Below the pieces are notes generated by a model, which was not told the DNA's origin, made no database searches, and saw only the letters and a program-made list of their open reading frames with translations. The translations under genes and the position numbers were made by a program. This document shows positions 11,211-22,131 of a stretch of 64,000 bases of DNA, in pieces. The stretch spans positions 51,486,758 to 51,550,757 of the forward strand of contig OX485805.1 in NCBI GenBank assembly GCA_950295325.1, read 5' to 3'. How positions within the stretch are numbered: position 1 is the stretch's first letter; every line of letters starts with the position of its first letter. The DNA comes from Polytrichum commune (Eukaryota; Streptophyta; Polytrichopsida; Polytrichales; Polytrichaceae).

Positions 11211-11504
11211 TCAGGTTGTGATTATGATTGTTAATATGTGTGTTGGGGAGAGGTATGGGGTAAAAATGTCTTCAAGGTGCAAGTAGTGTAATTGTAATCT
11301 TAGCGTGTTGGGCATGAAGTATTTCTCTGCCTTTGTGTAAATTATTTCGGAAGGTTTTTTTGGTATGTGTTTGAGTGGTATGTGTTTGAGTGGTCTGGGA
11401 TTTATTTGAATGTTGCCTACAGTTGGTATAAGCATGCTTAGGTCTAATATTTGATGTATGATTGTGGTTGTTTTGGATATTTGGAGGTGTATTTTAGCAT
11501 TCAT
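11211..11504 (-). pseudogene. LINE ORF2 N-terminal 2A-like peptide region
   Basis: A 97-codon frame contains a hydrophobic stretch followed by VGNIQINPRP. Many non-LTR retrotransposons carry a 2A-like D-[IV]-E-x-N-P-G-P peptide near the start of ORF2; here G-[ND]-I-[QE]-x-NP-[RG]-P is recognisable with three substitutions. The Gly-to-Arg change at the normal ribosome-skipping site should abolish activity. The sequence after it has no recognisable endonuclease motifs. Confidence 0.45.
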
Positions 11505-12289
11505 GCAATATTTGATGTAGCTAATGTCTTTTTGTATTATTGGTTATTGGTTTGGTAGGAGTTGTGCTTTTTGCATGAGGTTATGATTTGTGGGGGGTGG
11601 GTGTGCGAAGTAGGGCGTGTGTGGGGAGGTATGGAGAGTGATGGTATGTATGATATGTGTTGTGTGGGGTGTGATGTGCCGGTGTGGGTTGGGATTGGGA
11701 TTGGTGGGGGCCATGTTTATAAGGGGCATTCTATGGGTATTTTTAATGTGGGGTAGCCTTAGGAGCGTGAGGATATATATAAATTTTCTATTAGTGTGGA
11801 ACGAGATTGAAACAAAATGTAGACGTCTTGGGCTCTTCGAGGATGTTGTGTTTGAGTATGTGATAAGTGATGCAAGTGTGTAAGTCATTGAGAAGTGTCT
11901 TCTTGTGCAAGAGTACAAATTTTAGTAGGAGGGTTAGGATGGATAGTATCAAAACAAGTCTTGTGTGTGGGGATTTGTGTGAATTGCACACTTTATTATA
12001 ATGAGGGTAGAGGATACAAACAATCAAAAGTACACACATACTACATCAAAGTGGCCCATTGTGATGGTATTGTTGAGGAGCTATTCATTACGAGGGTTGT
12101 AGTTTTGATGGAGGTTTTGTGGGTGATAGTGTTGAAGGTGATTGTGGTAGTCAAGTGGAGCTTGAAGTTGGAGTAGATGGCCACCCATGTGTGTGGATGC
12201 ACTAGGGCCTTGCTGGTTGGAGGCGGGGGAGCGTTGGTAGAGGCTAGGAAGAGGCATGGTAAGGGTTTTAAGTGATTGCATGCATTCTT

Positions 12290-12960
12290 TGTTGAGATAA
12301 TTGGAACTCCATAGCCATATTACTTATAATTTCTTGTATGTTGATGGCATGGTGGATGATGTTGTCGGTGGCCGCATCAACTTTGGTGTTGGTGGTGAGT
12401 TGTGTGAGCTTGCCATCGAGCTTCTATTCCCACTCCCGCACGGATTCGGTGAAGAAGGTTTCATTGAGGGCGGGATTGATATCGGCGTTACACATAGCCT
12501 CAAGTTGTTGGGCAATCGCCTCCTGAGTCGGTGTGCAAGCGAGATGGAGAGTGGTCTTGTTGGGATCCGATCCAAAGATACTTCATATGAGCTATGAAAA
12601 CAACTTTTCTCTTAAAAATGTATATGGATTTGTGAATTATTCAATGTAGACGGCAGTGTTGAGACATTGAAGATGGCACCAATCCGTTTGCTTGTCCTCT
12701 GCATGATTGATGATGTTGCCAAAATTGAAGCCAACTGTATTGCCGTCTCCAAACTTGTTCTTCAGGGCTATGGCTATGGATGTTTGGGTCTCCTTTTGGG
12801 AGAAATTCTTATCAACTATGTAGTGCTAATTAATGTGAAGTTCCAAGGGTGTGGTGCATTCCTTATCCCTTATGATGCTAACTCAAAATTTTCTCATGTG
12901 AGAAAACTTATCCATATTTGAGTATGACATCTCAAGCTTCCTCAGAGATGAGAGTAAGAA
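12290..12960 (-). pseudogene. Possible LINE ORF1-like coiled-coil remnant
   Basis: The minus strand, read through a few stops, gives an alpha-helical stretch (TPTQEAIAQQLEAMCNADIN, then LDGKLTQLTTNTKVDAATDN and IQEIISNMAMEFQLSQQRMH) followed by Pro/Gln/His-rich low complexity (12081-12281). A helical, probably coiled-coil segment followed by low complexity, upstream of ORF2, would suit ORF1 of a LINE. A gag remnant of another retroelement is an alternative. No defined domain was recognised. Confidence 0.3.
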
Positions 12961-13058
12961 ATGCAAAGTCTTTGATGGGATTAGGTACCCTAAGGCTCAT
13001 AGCTTCATGTTGGTTTCCCTCATAATCTCCTTACTGCAAGAGTCTCCCCTTCTTTGAT

Positions 13059-13200
13059 GCCAGTTGTTGGTGTTGGGTGGTGCGCTCTTGGTGATGGCCT
13101 GTCTGTGCTACCAACTACTAGTGTTGTGCACTACGCTCCTGGTGTTGATTTGTTGTTGCTGCCAATTGTTGGTATTGATCTGCTATTGATGTCACGCTTC
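13059..13200. repeat. About 51-bp minisatellite, ~2.7 units
   Basis: Three diverged units begin gccagttgttggtgttgg, ccaactactagtgttgtg and gccaattgttggtattga, each followed by a variant of a ctacgctcctggtgttgat block. It lies immediately upstream (minus strand) of the LINE ORF1-like part, so it could be a repeated LINE 5' UTR. Confidence 0.6.
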
Positions 13201-13615
13201 TTCCTCATTGCAGGTTTGTACTAGCTAAAATTTTGGTTGTTTGAATGTGTGTTCTTGCTAGTTTGTATGGGTTGTTTTGGTTTTGAGTTAAGGTTTTTAG
13301 TTTATGTATTGATGGGTTTGTGGGCTTGGTTGGGAGTGGATGTAGGTATCGCAGACTAAGGTATAGCATATTGGTGGCAGTTTGTCATGGCCATGCAAAT
13401 CTTGCTTTGTTTTTGAGATTTTGGTATGGTATATCTATGTGTGAGTGACGTGTGTGTTATTGTGAGTTATATAAATGACCTACACTCAAATACATACCAT
13501 GTATATCTAATGACAAATATCACACTTAACATTAATTTCTTTTCCTTTGTTTAATAAGTCATGCTAAATATGATTCTCGATATCATAGAATAAAACATCA
13601 CATATCATGTATATA

Positions 13616-13750
13616 CTCCCCCGCACGCACGCGGGGGGCGGGGGACCCCTCAAAGAACGTTCCCTAACGACTTCTCAAACAACTATTGTGGGGGAAAAAA
13701 CTCTCGAAGAACATTCCCAAACGACTTCTCAAGCAACTATTGTGGGAAAT
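13616..13750. repeat. GC-rich palindrome plus 54-bp direct repeat
   Basis: A short C/G palindrome (cccccgcacgcacgcggggg) is followed by two copies of an approximately 41-bp block at a 54-bp spacing: aagaacgttccctaacgact ... caactattgtggg and aagaacattcccaaacgact ... caactattgtggg. The blocks are open on the plus strand (SLTTSQTTIVG / SQTTSQATIVG), but I do not regard this as a gene. Confidence 0.6.
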
Positions 13751-13942
13751 GGAGGGTTTAAAACGTGGCCACAAGCCATATCCAAAAGGTCAGGTAAACA
13801 GTAAAGGTTCCTCTAGCCAAAGTAAGTATCTTTCTAAACACACGGCCCAGCCCTGGCCCAAGTCAAATAGCTAACATCCACACTTGGCCTTGTACTCCTT
13901 TAATAAGATTATATATAATCAAATAAAACTAAGTATCTGATG

Positions 13943-14470
13943 GGGCATTCCCACTTGACATTAGTTAGAAGTAGTTTTAGTCTAAAAGCGGTTTTAGTTA
14001 TCTAGGGTTCACACATACGGCTCTTTTTAGTGCCGAGCCTAGGTGGCAAATGATGTGGCATGGCTTAAAAGTGGAGGTTTTAAGCCTCAACCACCGACCC
14101 TCCCATCGGTACCTAAACATGAGGCAAGAATATAGGAACTTTAAAAGTGACGCCTCCCACCCTTGTGATTGGTTGCTTTTTAGTCTTAGCTATGAGGGCA
14201 CGAGGAGCTTCATTAACAAAAACCGATGGTAAGATAGGTGAGTAGTAAGGCATTTGGGGATGGGACAAAAACTACCCAACATTCATTGCTTGGTAGATAA
14301 AACAACGAACATGTGTGAAAGCTACTTAACTAAAACCTACTTGAAAATCTCCGGAGCAAGTTCTTGTAGGTGCATTGGGATAGTCGGATGCCTCCGCTAT
14401 AACCGAGGGAGCTTTAGCCGGTTTTTAGGAAATACTTTGGGTCTTAACTAAAGTCAGGTGGGAAAGGGGC
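13943..14470. mobile_element. MITE upstream of ERF-A, 3-bp TSD
   Basis: Inverted termini are GGGCATTCCCACTTGACATT on the left and GCCCCTTTCCCACCTGACTT on the right (reverse-complemented), both followed by TAGTTA. ATG is present on both flanks (13940-13942 and 14471-14473). Length is 528 bp. No transposase is encoded. A 3-bp TSD suggests PIF/Harbinger or CACTA type. It ends about 0.5 kb upstream of the ERF-A TATA box. Confidence 0.65.
14093..14098 (+). promoter_or_regulatory. DRE/CRT core ACCGAC inside a MITE
   Basis: ACCGAC matches the RCCGAC core bound by DREB proteins. It lies inside the transposon about 0.86 kb upstream of the probable ERF-A TATA box. A 6-bp match is expected by chance at this scale, so function is speculative. 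Confidence 0.3.
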
Positions 14471-14507
14471 ATGAGTCCACCTTTCAATTATTCAAATATC
14501 GCCACGC

Positions 14508-14513
14508 GTCGGC
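14508..14513 (-). promoter_or_regulatory. DRE/CRT core GCCGAC upstream of ERF-A
   Basis: GTCGGC on the plus strand reads GCCGAC on the minus strand, and it overlaps an ACGCGT palindrome. It lies in the GC-rich proximal promoter of ERF-A, just outside the MITE. Such a site would let DREB-type factors regulate this gene. Confidence 0.35.
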
Positions 14514-14957
14514 ACACCAAATCTAACAGCCCACCCGCGATCTCCGCCCGGGGCAGGGTCCCACACCCCCCTCCCCCCTCTCCTCACTCGCCTTCTATAA
14601 CAATCCAGCCTTCGCCTTCTCTTCATTCCAGAATGCTCTCGAACAATCTAGAACAGGACTTATTAGCATTCCATCACCATCGCTAGAACTTTCCTTCGAC
14701 CACTGCTGTTGCCACTACTTACAACATCAACATCAAGTTGATTCGGACCATCTGTTGACTTGTAGTATAGATTGTCTTGCGGTTAACTAAAGAATCTGCT
14801 GCAACATTCTTCAATTAGAATGTGGACTTGAGCTCCTGTTGCTCAGGAAATTTCGAGTGTGGAGTTCGATTGCGCGTGTTTTTCATCATCTTCCTTTTGC
14901 TTTCTGTGTTCGGGTTTTGGAGGTGTCGATCACGGCAGCGTCGATCGTGGGCGTGGA

Positions 14958-14964
14958 TATAAAA
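14958..14964 (+). promoter_or_regulatory. TATA box of ERF-A
   Basis: TATAAAA in a GC-richer context, about 220 bp before the start codon; it would give a 5' leader of roughly 190 nt. A weaker alternative, ctataaca near 14596, would give a leader of about 560 nt. Confidence 0.5.
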
Positions 14965-15181
14965 GAGTTGTAGGTTGTAGAGAGCTCATTTTTAGAGCTT
15001 CAGGTTGACATCAAGACCGAGGTTGGGGTTGAGGTTGAGATATCTAAAAAGTGGTTTGAGACTAGACTGAAGGCGTTTAGAGAGGTGAAAAAGAGGTTTC
15101 TTTATACGAGGATTTTAGTGTCAATTGAGGTTCGAGGATTTTTGTCGCTCGTAGATTGTAAGAGGGGGTTTGGTAACGAGA

Positions 15182-16024
15182 ATGGTGGAAAAGAACCGGA
15201 GTCAGAAAGCAGCTTCGGACGCAAGGGCAGGGTCGAGGCAGCTGTTAGGGAGTGTGAAGAAGACAGTGCCGTTTGTGAAGAAGGAGGAGATCACGAATGT
15301 CGCAGCAAGCCCCACGAAGTACAGGGGAGTGCGGATGAGGCAGTGGGGGAAGTGGGTTTCAGAAATTAGGGAGCCGAACAAGAGGTCCCGGATATGGTTG
15401 GGATCTTTCCCCACGGCAGAGATGGCAGCCCGAGCCTACGATGCAGCTGTTGTTTGCTTACGTGGACCCAGCGCCACATTGAATTTTCCTGACTCGCCTC
15501 CTACTTCCCTTCCCGAGTGCCATTCTCCCAAGGAGATTCAAGTGGCCGCCGCGGCCGCAGCCGCAGCTGCGGAGCCTTGCACACCCCTGTCTCTCCCGGC
15601 CCCTCCTCCTGCCGCGCTGTCACTCAGTGCACAATTGGTGGCCAACAAGGACGAGACAAACTTGTCGCCTAAGTTACATCGACACATGCCTGCGGAAACC
15701 GAGGGTTCTGGAACATCGGGGGAGGGTTCTTGGAAGAAGATGTCACCCTTGCAAGAGGAGGAGGAGCTGGAGTGTACCGGGGAGTCATCAGTAATGGCCG
15801 GACTGGTCGTCACATTGGACGACGTGGATTTGGTTTGGGAGCAAATGAACGTCGACGACACCAGGTTCGATTTCCCGGACCTGGCGGAGGATTTCGGAAG
15901 TAGAACAGATGTTGCTGTTGAATCTGACTCGAGCTTCGAACAATGGCAGATGCCTAGCTTTTGTCGTTCAGTGAAGATGGAGGCGGCTGACCACTTAGAC
16001 TACAATGTATTTAACACGGTTTGA
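15182..16024 (+). CDS. ERF-A: AP2/ERF transcription factor, DREB subfamily
   Basis: Intronless 280-residue protein, predicted nuclear DNA-binding regulator. The AP2 domain spans residues 47-104: [20 protein letters not shown] starts it, [20 protein letters not shown] follows and LNFPDSPP closes it. V59 and E64 are the V14/E19 pair typical of DREB proteins, which recognise RCCGAC. Residues 115-120 (SPKEIQ) precede nine alanines, a motif seen after the AP2 domain in DREB groups A-4/A-5. A Lys-rich stretch (26-34) may be the nuclear signal. The C-terminus is acidic ([26 protein letters not shown]), consistent with transcriptional activation. I chose the ATG giving MVEK because ERF-B and ERF-C start the same way; the four in-frame codons upstream begin with TTG. 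Unlike its paralogues it lacks the C-terminal LWC motif. Which stress or hormone it serves cannot be read from sequence. Confidence 0.95.
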   Translation: MVEKNRSQKAASDARAGSRQLLGSVKKTVPFVKKEEITNVAASPTKYRGVRMRQWGKWVSEIREPNKRSRIWLGSFPTAEMAARAYDAAVVCLRGPSATLNFPDSPPTSLPECHSPKEIQVAAAAAAAAAEPCTPLSLPAPPPAALSLSAQLVANKDETNLSPKLHRHMPAETEGSGTSGEGSWKKMSPLQEEEELECTGESSVMAGLVVTLDDVDLVWEQMNVDDTRFDFPDLAEDFGSRTDVAVESDSSFEQWQMPSFCRSVKMEAADHLDYNVFNTV

Positions 16025-17742
16025 TGGGATTAGACCACCTGTCTCATGGTGGATCTGCAAAATTCCGGTCACGGAGATTGTACAGTATTACACGTTGTCA
16101 TAGATGGAGGAGACAGCAAGCCCTTCGACGAAACCCATTCCTAGAATCATCTCTCCAGGGGTGCAGATCGCGAGGAAATGTATTGTCTCTTTCCTAATTA
16201 AATCGCTCGTAGTGACGAGCTAATGAAGGTTGATTGTCGAGTGGTTGAGTGCTTTAACAGCGGATCATAGACAAACAAGCAGCCTGGTAAATTTGTTTTT
16301 TGTTAGGGCGAACATATACTGCACAGAAGCAGCAGTCGAGTGTACCATTAGTAACGGTGTAGGCTAGCATTAGGCAAAAGATTCTTTCTGATGGCTTTCA
16401 AACCCCATCATCATTCGACAACATTGACTGGCAGCCTCGTCCGGGTCTGAATCCATAGGAATCGGCTGGGTTCGAAGCGGGCTTTCCATTCAGTTTCTAG
16501 GGCCATCTTGGCCATAGCATGCTAGGCTCTGTCTTAGTCGAAACAAATGTATAACTCTGCCTGAAACAGGCACTTTTTATAAATTCAAAGATCAAACAGA
16601 GCATTCCCTGGATGCTCGCATTTGCACTACACACATTGAGACTCTCTGGTTCGTGGGTTGAGTAGCCTTTCTTGCGGATGTTTCCCTTTTGAACGCCATG
16701 ATTTCAATGGTCATATATGCATAATGATTCCGTCAGCGAGATTCCTTATTATTTGTCTTTCTTTCTGTACGTCCTTTAGACCCGTCATTCCAAAACCAGC
16801 CACATCGACCATCTCTCCTTTCTCTCTCACATCCACCGAGTCCTCACCAGAGCACTCTTCGTACGTTGCCATATGAATGCGGCCATATGAAGGCATTGCA
16901 GCTTCCTCCCCTCTTCGATGATGAAACCCCAGCGCAATCAAAGCGCCAACGGATGAACACAGCAGACCTTAAAATCCACACCTTTCCTCCCAATCAGTGC
17001 CCATACCTGCACATGTTGACAAACCAGCCCACGACCAAGGAGGCCGATTTACCCTCTCCACCTCGCAAGGAGATCAGCTGACGCATCACCAATCGACGGG
17101 AGGAAAAAACAAAATTCCCTGCCTCCCAGTCCACCGTGCGCCAGGAATTGAATGAAAAAGGTCGGGAATGAAGGTGCATCAACTTGACAAGTTGCAGGCT
17201 AGGTGCGCGTGATGCAGACGACAGTTCGTAAGAAGTGGCAGCAGGCGTGATGATGAGAAAAACACACACATGGGTCGGAGCATGGGGCGTCGCAGGGTGG
17301 GTCCGCCATATCCACTTCCTGCTCTCTGCAAACAACAAATGTTGTAGCTTCCGTAGACAGATGTTGTGCTGGACGAATGTCGTCCCTGCCTGTTAGGTGG
17401 ATGTAAACCTTTTTCATCCAAATGTCTACGGCAGGTGTCAGAGTCGTAGGGTAGAGTGGTGACGCGGACGCATATCATCCATGACAGGAAGTGAGCGTGG
17501 TATCATCCATGGGAGTGCCATTCATCCATTTGGCTCGCTGGCTTCCCGATATTAACAGCGCACCATTCCAAGCATTGCAGGTTTTGTAAAGAGCACCAAT
17601 CACAATCATAAGGAACCCGGAGACTTCCTTTATCAGTTGATAGCATGCCCACACTTACTAGTGTGGGCGACCAAAGAAACAACTCTTACTAGTAGGAGTC
17701 ACTTTTAGCTTTAGATTGGCCAGTGATGGCCACTGGATGTAA
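16025..17742. other. ERF-A 3' flank and unassigned GC-richer DNA
   Basis: The first several hundred bases presumably include the 3' UTR. Between about 16600 and 17520 the DNA is more complex and GC-richer than the surrounding repeats, with overlapping open frames on both strands (for example a 114-codon minus frame ending at 16994), but none shows a recognisable domain. It could be a decayed gene or an unshared regulatory region. Short hairpins around 'actagtgtgggcg' lie near 17655-17700. Confidence 0.4.
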
Positions 17743-17973
17743 CTACGCTAAATAAAATATTTAGTGTGACTTATTATTTGGAATTACGCAATGCTATACG
17801 TGTCTACTGTGCATCTCATTTTTTTACCAATCATGGTCAAATTGGTTGTTTGGACACTGAAGAAAGATTAACATCCTTACTTGGTAAAAAATGTATGTTA
17901 ATAATAATAATAAAAAGATACATGAACATGTAACTTTGAACAATAAGTCACACTAACTATCATATTTGGTGTA
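17743..17973. mobile_element. MITE family B (TACACTA type), copy 1
   Basis: The left end CTACGCTAAATAAAATATTT leads into AGTGTGACTTATTATTTGGA. The right end reverse-complemented is ATTACACCAAATATGATAGT leading into TAGTGTGACTTATTG. The centre has the family block 'ggttgtttggaca ... acttggta'. Length about 230 bp; non-coding. A TA target site is likely but not certain. Confidence 0.65.
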
Positions 17974-18655
17974 ATGTTGGTAGGAACCATTCACTGGTGG
18001 CCCACATCATTAAGTGCGGGATGAGCTATGAGATTGTTGATAGTGTCACGGGGTTAATCAAATTTCCAAATCTATTTTGTTGGGTTTGCCATGTGGGAAG
18101 AGACCTAGGGTGGTCTCTTAAATGACAACCAACCAAGCCGGCCACATATGATATAAATTATTCACTCTTCAAGTCGACTCCAGTCGCAAGTGATTGTTGA
18201 TGTAAAATGGTCTCTTAAATGAGCCAAAGTTTGGTCTTGGCTGGACAACCAACCAGGTTTAGAGATTTAGAGCAGCTCGCACTAATTAGTTCCATGTTAT
18301 TTTCCATCTATAGTAATAAGACTATTTAGTGTAGTTTTATCCCCTAAAGGTTGAGGACATTATTGTCCATGTCACCATCTTTACCTATCCATATCAGTCT
18401 ACACTTTTACGTTGTAATTCTTTGAATAAGAGCACATGGAAATCTGATTTTTGTTTTGAGTGATATTAACTATACAAACATGTCATTTGTATGGTCAAAT
18501 CCACCAATAAATGTACAATTTTTAAAAAATAAAATAAAAAATTGTAATAGATTGTTGAATTGGGATAAACTCCTTAAGGCAAATTTGGGGTTGGACTTTT
18601 AGAGGTTAATGATGTGTGGTAAAATAAATTGTCCCAGTGGGCTTTGTTTGCAATT

Positions 18656-19040
18656 TTCGTATGCGGTGGGTGGGGTTGGGGGGGAGGGGGGGTTGTCCAT
18701 GTAGGAAAGTGTGTTGAGAAGGCAATTTGTGAGTGGAGAGTTAGTCCATTTTTTCGAGGTGTTCACTTTATATGGCTTTATCGTAATGGTTGGGTTGTGT
18801 GTTAGAAATGGTAGATTGTATGTTTAGTGGATGGTTTGTCGTAGTTGTGTAGCAAATGTGTGGTGTTTTGGATGTGTATGTTGATGATTGTTGTGAGAGC
18901 AATTTATGGGTGGTTGTAGTATGGGGGCATTTCAGGGTTTGTGAATATAGAGGCGTGTGTTGGGGGATTGTGGCAATGTTGTGTATGTATGGGTGGCTAT
19001 CGAGTGTGAGTTTGTGGGGACAAAAGCATCAAACGACAAC
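18656..19040. other. G/T-rich asymmetric tract
   Basis: The plus strand is dominated by G and T, starting with a G-rich run near 18675-18700, much like the LINE block at 9.2-13 kb. No LINE protein motif was recognised on either strand. It may be a far-decayed piece of the same kind of element. Confidence 0.4.
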
Positions 19041-19301
19041 CACAACTTCAAATGTTTATATTCCATATCCGTCAACTCGCATATTTGTGCATTTAGTTTG
19101 ATCTAGTGTACATCATATTGGAGGTTGGAATTGTCCAAAATTCATGCATAAATCCAAATATATTTAAATCTTAGTAACGTGGTTGATGAGTTGTGTGCAT
19201 GGGCCTTGTAGTAGATTTGAAAATAAATCCTCTGGATGTCAAAATCCCAGTGCTTCAGATTGAATTTGAATTCATGGTAACTAAACACAACTCAACAATT
19301 G

Positions 19302-19402
19302 AATAATGTTATGTCATAAGAAGTGTCATTAGAAAAGTTACCATAGTGACATAAATATGCCCTATGACACTAAAAACAATATCTAGTGTAGGGAAAACAA
19401 TC
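19302..19402 (+). mobile_element. MITE family A, right-end fragment
   Basis: The block 'aagtgtcattagaaaagtta' through 'gacactaaaaacaatatctagtgta' matches the right end of the family A copies near 40.9 and 56.5 kb. The rest of the element is missing or unrecognisable. Confidence 0.5.
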
Positions 19403-20072
19403 TACTATAGTAAATAAACAAGAAGACATACTCTCACAACTTCATGTGTCTCCAAGTGCCAAAAAATGAAAGTGAGATTATCTTAGTAATTTGGGACTGT
19501 GAGTCAAGGTAATAAGTCACTCTACTTAAAGGGTCACACTAATGACCCTCTTTGATGTAGCTTTTTGATATCCTCTATATAGAATTGACTAGAGGTCTAC
19601 CATAAATGATTTACTTGCCATCATCTAAAGATTTTTTAAAATTTTAAATTTGCAAGAGAGAGGGAATTAAGGTTGAGGCATCTATAACCGATATAAGAAG
19701 AAAGTTTGCATTTTGTTTACGAGGAGTAATACCAGGGACTTAGTTTTCTTGTGAAGAGAACAAATTTTGAGAACAAGAATTTTTAGTTTCTCATGAACAT
19801 GGAAATCGCTACTAATTTCGAAGTGGTAAAATTAGGATAACAAATAGTCAATCTATAGGTTAACCCATAACCACTAATCTAAATTTTAATGCATGGCTAC
19901 AACTGTTGTCAAAACTCTTGTGAGGGTAATCAATCACAAGCAGCCACCACATAAACCATAACTTCGTTTGCCTAAAAAAGTATAAATCTCATCCATGTTG
20001 GCATTATAGGACCCTAGTGAGCGTTTAAATTGACCTAGTCAATTATGGATGCCTCAACCTTATCGAAAACGA

Positions 20073-20263
20073 GCATATCTCTCGTCCCATTCAACATAAA
20101 AACTTGATTGTTTATAAGTTTGTGGTTGATCCATCTCGAATGACTTGAAGTAGACTAATGCATGAACTTTAAGGCTGATTTTGGTGTCAAATATATTGAA
20201 AATAATAACCTTTGGGTTTCACCCTATTTTTAGTACTTTTATGTTGGATGAATGAGAGGTACG
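20073..20263. mobile_element. MITE family D, copy 2
   Basis: It begins catatctctcgtcccattca and ends atgttggatgaatgagaggt. The central block (aaggctgattttggtgtcaa) aligns with copies 1, 3 and 4. Non-coding. Confidence 0.55.
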
Positions 20264-21700
20264 CTCATATGCAATAACTCCCTCTCTCCATCCTAGTAGG
20301 AGTAATTTTGTTGTAAGTTGTGCCACCCACAAATTAGACCACATTGATTCGATGACAAATATTCAATTTTGGAACTTTGTCTTGCCTTGCTATTGGCCAT
20401 CTTGAAACACATAAACATTGATTGACTATAGACTAGATATACAAACGGACTTGAACATTTTGAAGGTTCAGTTGCCAAGTTTTGTTGGATACATATTATC
20501 TCTATACATAGAAAACAGATATATGTACATAATGATAACATAACATTCAATCAAAATATGATGCATAGGCGTTATAAATGGTGTATCATAATTCATTGAT
20601 ACAATCTTACTTATCTTCTTTTCCAAGACCCAAGATGGGATTTTCTTTGAATAATGTAGGTGAAATTCCTCTAATGTTCACCGTTTCAATTTGAATCTGA
20701 TTTGTTTCTTGAATCCCATCATGTGTTTTCATGGTTATTGATTGATGAATACGTTAGTTTGACTGGGTAATGTTATGACATTAGGTTTGCATTTAACATG
20801 GTATCAAAAAGCTTTGCATCTCGAATCATTGAGAACTCTAACAAGCATTCATGATATAATGTTATGAGGACCATATGTAAGTTCGTGAATTGCTTTGGGA
20901 CACATCTCAAGCACAAGAGTCTAACTTAGCTAGCCTTTTGCAAAGCAGCTTTCAAAATGGTGAATTATACATGTGCTCTATAACCAACAATGACTTGAGT
21001 ATGGTAGCATGCTTTTGAGTTCATTTTTTGTAATGTATAAATAGATTTTGACATGAAATTGAATAAGAGCCAAAAACACCTCATAATATTGAACACAAAG
21101 TTCTATAATAATATATGAGTGTGCATGAACGTCCATTCATTCAAAGAAGCAGATGATCCATAACATTCCAACCCCACATATAGTCATGGCCGTTGGATTG
21201 GGGATTGTCTCATCCGTATAGCAATTGCAAAATCATGAATATTGTCAATTCAAGTCTCATAGTTGGGAGTTGCAATGCAAACTTATAGGAGGTCAAAGCA
21301 AAAATTCTTTTTTTCTCATTAGTGATCCCATTGATCCTTACACAGATGTTCACCATACCCAATGGGTCATTAGTGCGAGGGACGTGTGGCTCCAAGTTTG
21401 CAAAGAGCAAGTCAATTTCACTTTCTGACGCGCATAGACATGTGGAGCCATGTGTGTCACATCCTCAAGTTACTTATTGGATGCAATAATATGACTTCTC
21501 TAGTGTATCTGGTCCAAGATCACAATGACTATCATAACTAAATTAATCATTAAACAAATATCTAAAATTTCACATAAATCAGTGTTACTTCACCAACGAC
21601 CCTATTTGGTGTAGTGAACCTAGTGCCTAAATGGTGTTTGAACTTTAAGCATGTAGTCCACTCTCATCACAACAACTTCTCCTTCCAATGTTTGTTCATA
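20264..21700. other. AT-rich intergenic DNA
   Basis: Only short frames; no motif, RNA gene or clear transposon end recognised. Confidence 0.45.
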
Positions 21701-21711
21701 ACTACATTGAT

Positions 21712-21900
21712 TATACCAATTAGTATGTGTTTATTATTCGGAGTTACATAATGCAATAACGTCTTACTCAAGAGGTCAAATTTAGGGTCAAAAGCTCAAT
21801 AGGTTGTTCAGACAATACAAAACATCAATGACTTCGCTTGGTGAGATATTACATTCTCAACATAGAGTTATAGCAATGCGTAACTCTACATAGTGTCACA
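21712..21900. mobile_element. MITE family B, diverged copy 3
   Basis: The left part (tagtatgtgtttattattcg followed by gagttacataatgcaataac) and the right part (gttatagcaatgcgtaactc) pair as the family B sub-terminal repeat. The centre retains the 'aggttgttcagacaata' block. The outermost TACACTA ends are eroded. Confidence 0.5.
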
Positions 21901-22090
21901 CACACACACATTGGGATAATCAATGTAGAAACGTTATCCAGTACCACTCAAACATAGGTGTCCATTAACAAGAGTGACTAATAAAAAAAACCCCACATAC
22001 ATTACCTCTTCAAGTCCTTACCCCTTTTCGAGAAGTCCTTTGGTGATTGTAATCTTTCTTCGTACAAATCACTCGTCAATTTGTGCCAAA

Positions 22091-22131
22091 ACACATACAT
22101 ACATACATACATACATACATACATACATACA
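22091..22131. repeat. (ACAT)n microsatellite
   Basis: About ten ACAT units. Frames crossing it on either strand give Y-I-H-T or V-C-M-Y reiterations that are not genes. Confidence 0.95.

Larger units (their letters stand above)
9124..13100 (-). mobile_element. Decayed LINE (non-LTR retrotransposon) with RNase H
   Basis: Read on the minus strand, this block holds in order: tandem 5' repeats, an ORF1-like coiled region, a 2A-like N-terminal peptide, fragments around the reverse-transcriptase C-terminus, a ribonuclease H domain, a Cys/His-rich tail, and a simple-repeat 3' end (C run plus TATC units). The order fits an RNase H-bearing LINE. Only about 0.6 kb separates the 2A-like part from the thumb-like part, so the endonuclease and most of the reverse transcriptase are missing. 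Several frameshifts and stops make it inactive. The whole block is very G/T-rich on the plus strand. The left border is marked by the repeat tail; the right border is approximate. Confidence 0.75.

Noticed and set aside
11562-12176. Several plus-strand frames in the G/T-rich block
   Set aside because: They are V/G/W/C-rich readings of the antisense strand of the LINE; stop-poor because of base skew.
13020-13080. Possible primer-binding site of an LTR retrotransposon (TGGCATCAAAG on the minus strand)
   Set aside because: Resembles the tRNA-Met complement only partly; no paired LTRs, protease, integrase or polypurine tract were found, and the neighbouring RNase H is of LINE type.
14471-14686. 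71-codon plus-strand frame upstream of ERF-A
   Set aside because: Pro/Ser-rich translation of a C-rich promoter region, with no conserved features.
15202-15861. Minus-strand and shifted frames overlapping ERF-A (similar ones overlap ERF-B and ERF-C)
   Set aside because: Shadows of GC-rich AP2 coding sequence; no independent motifs.
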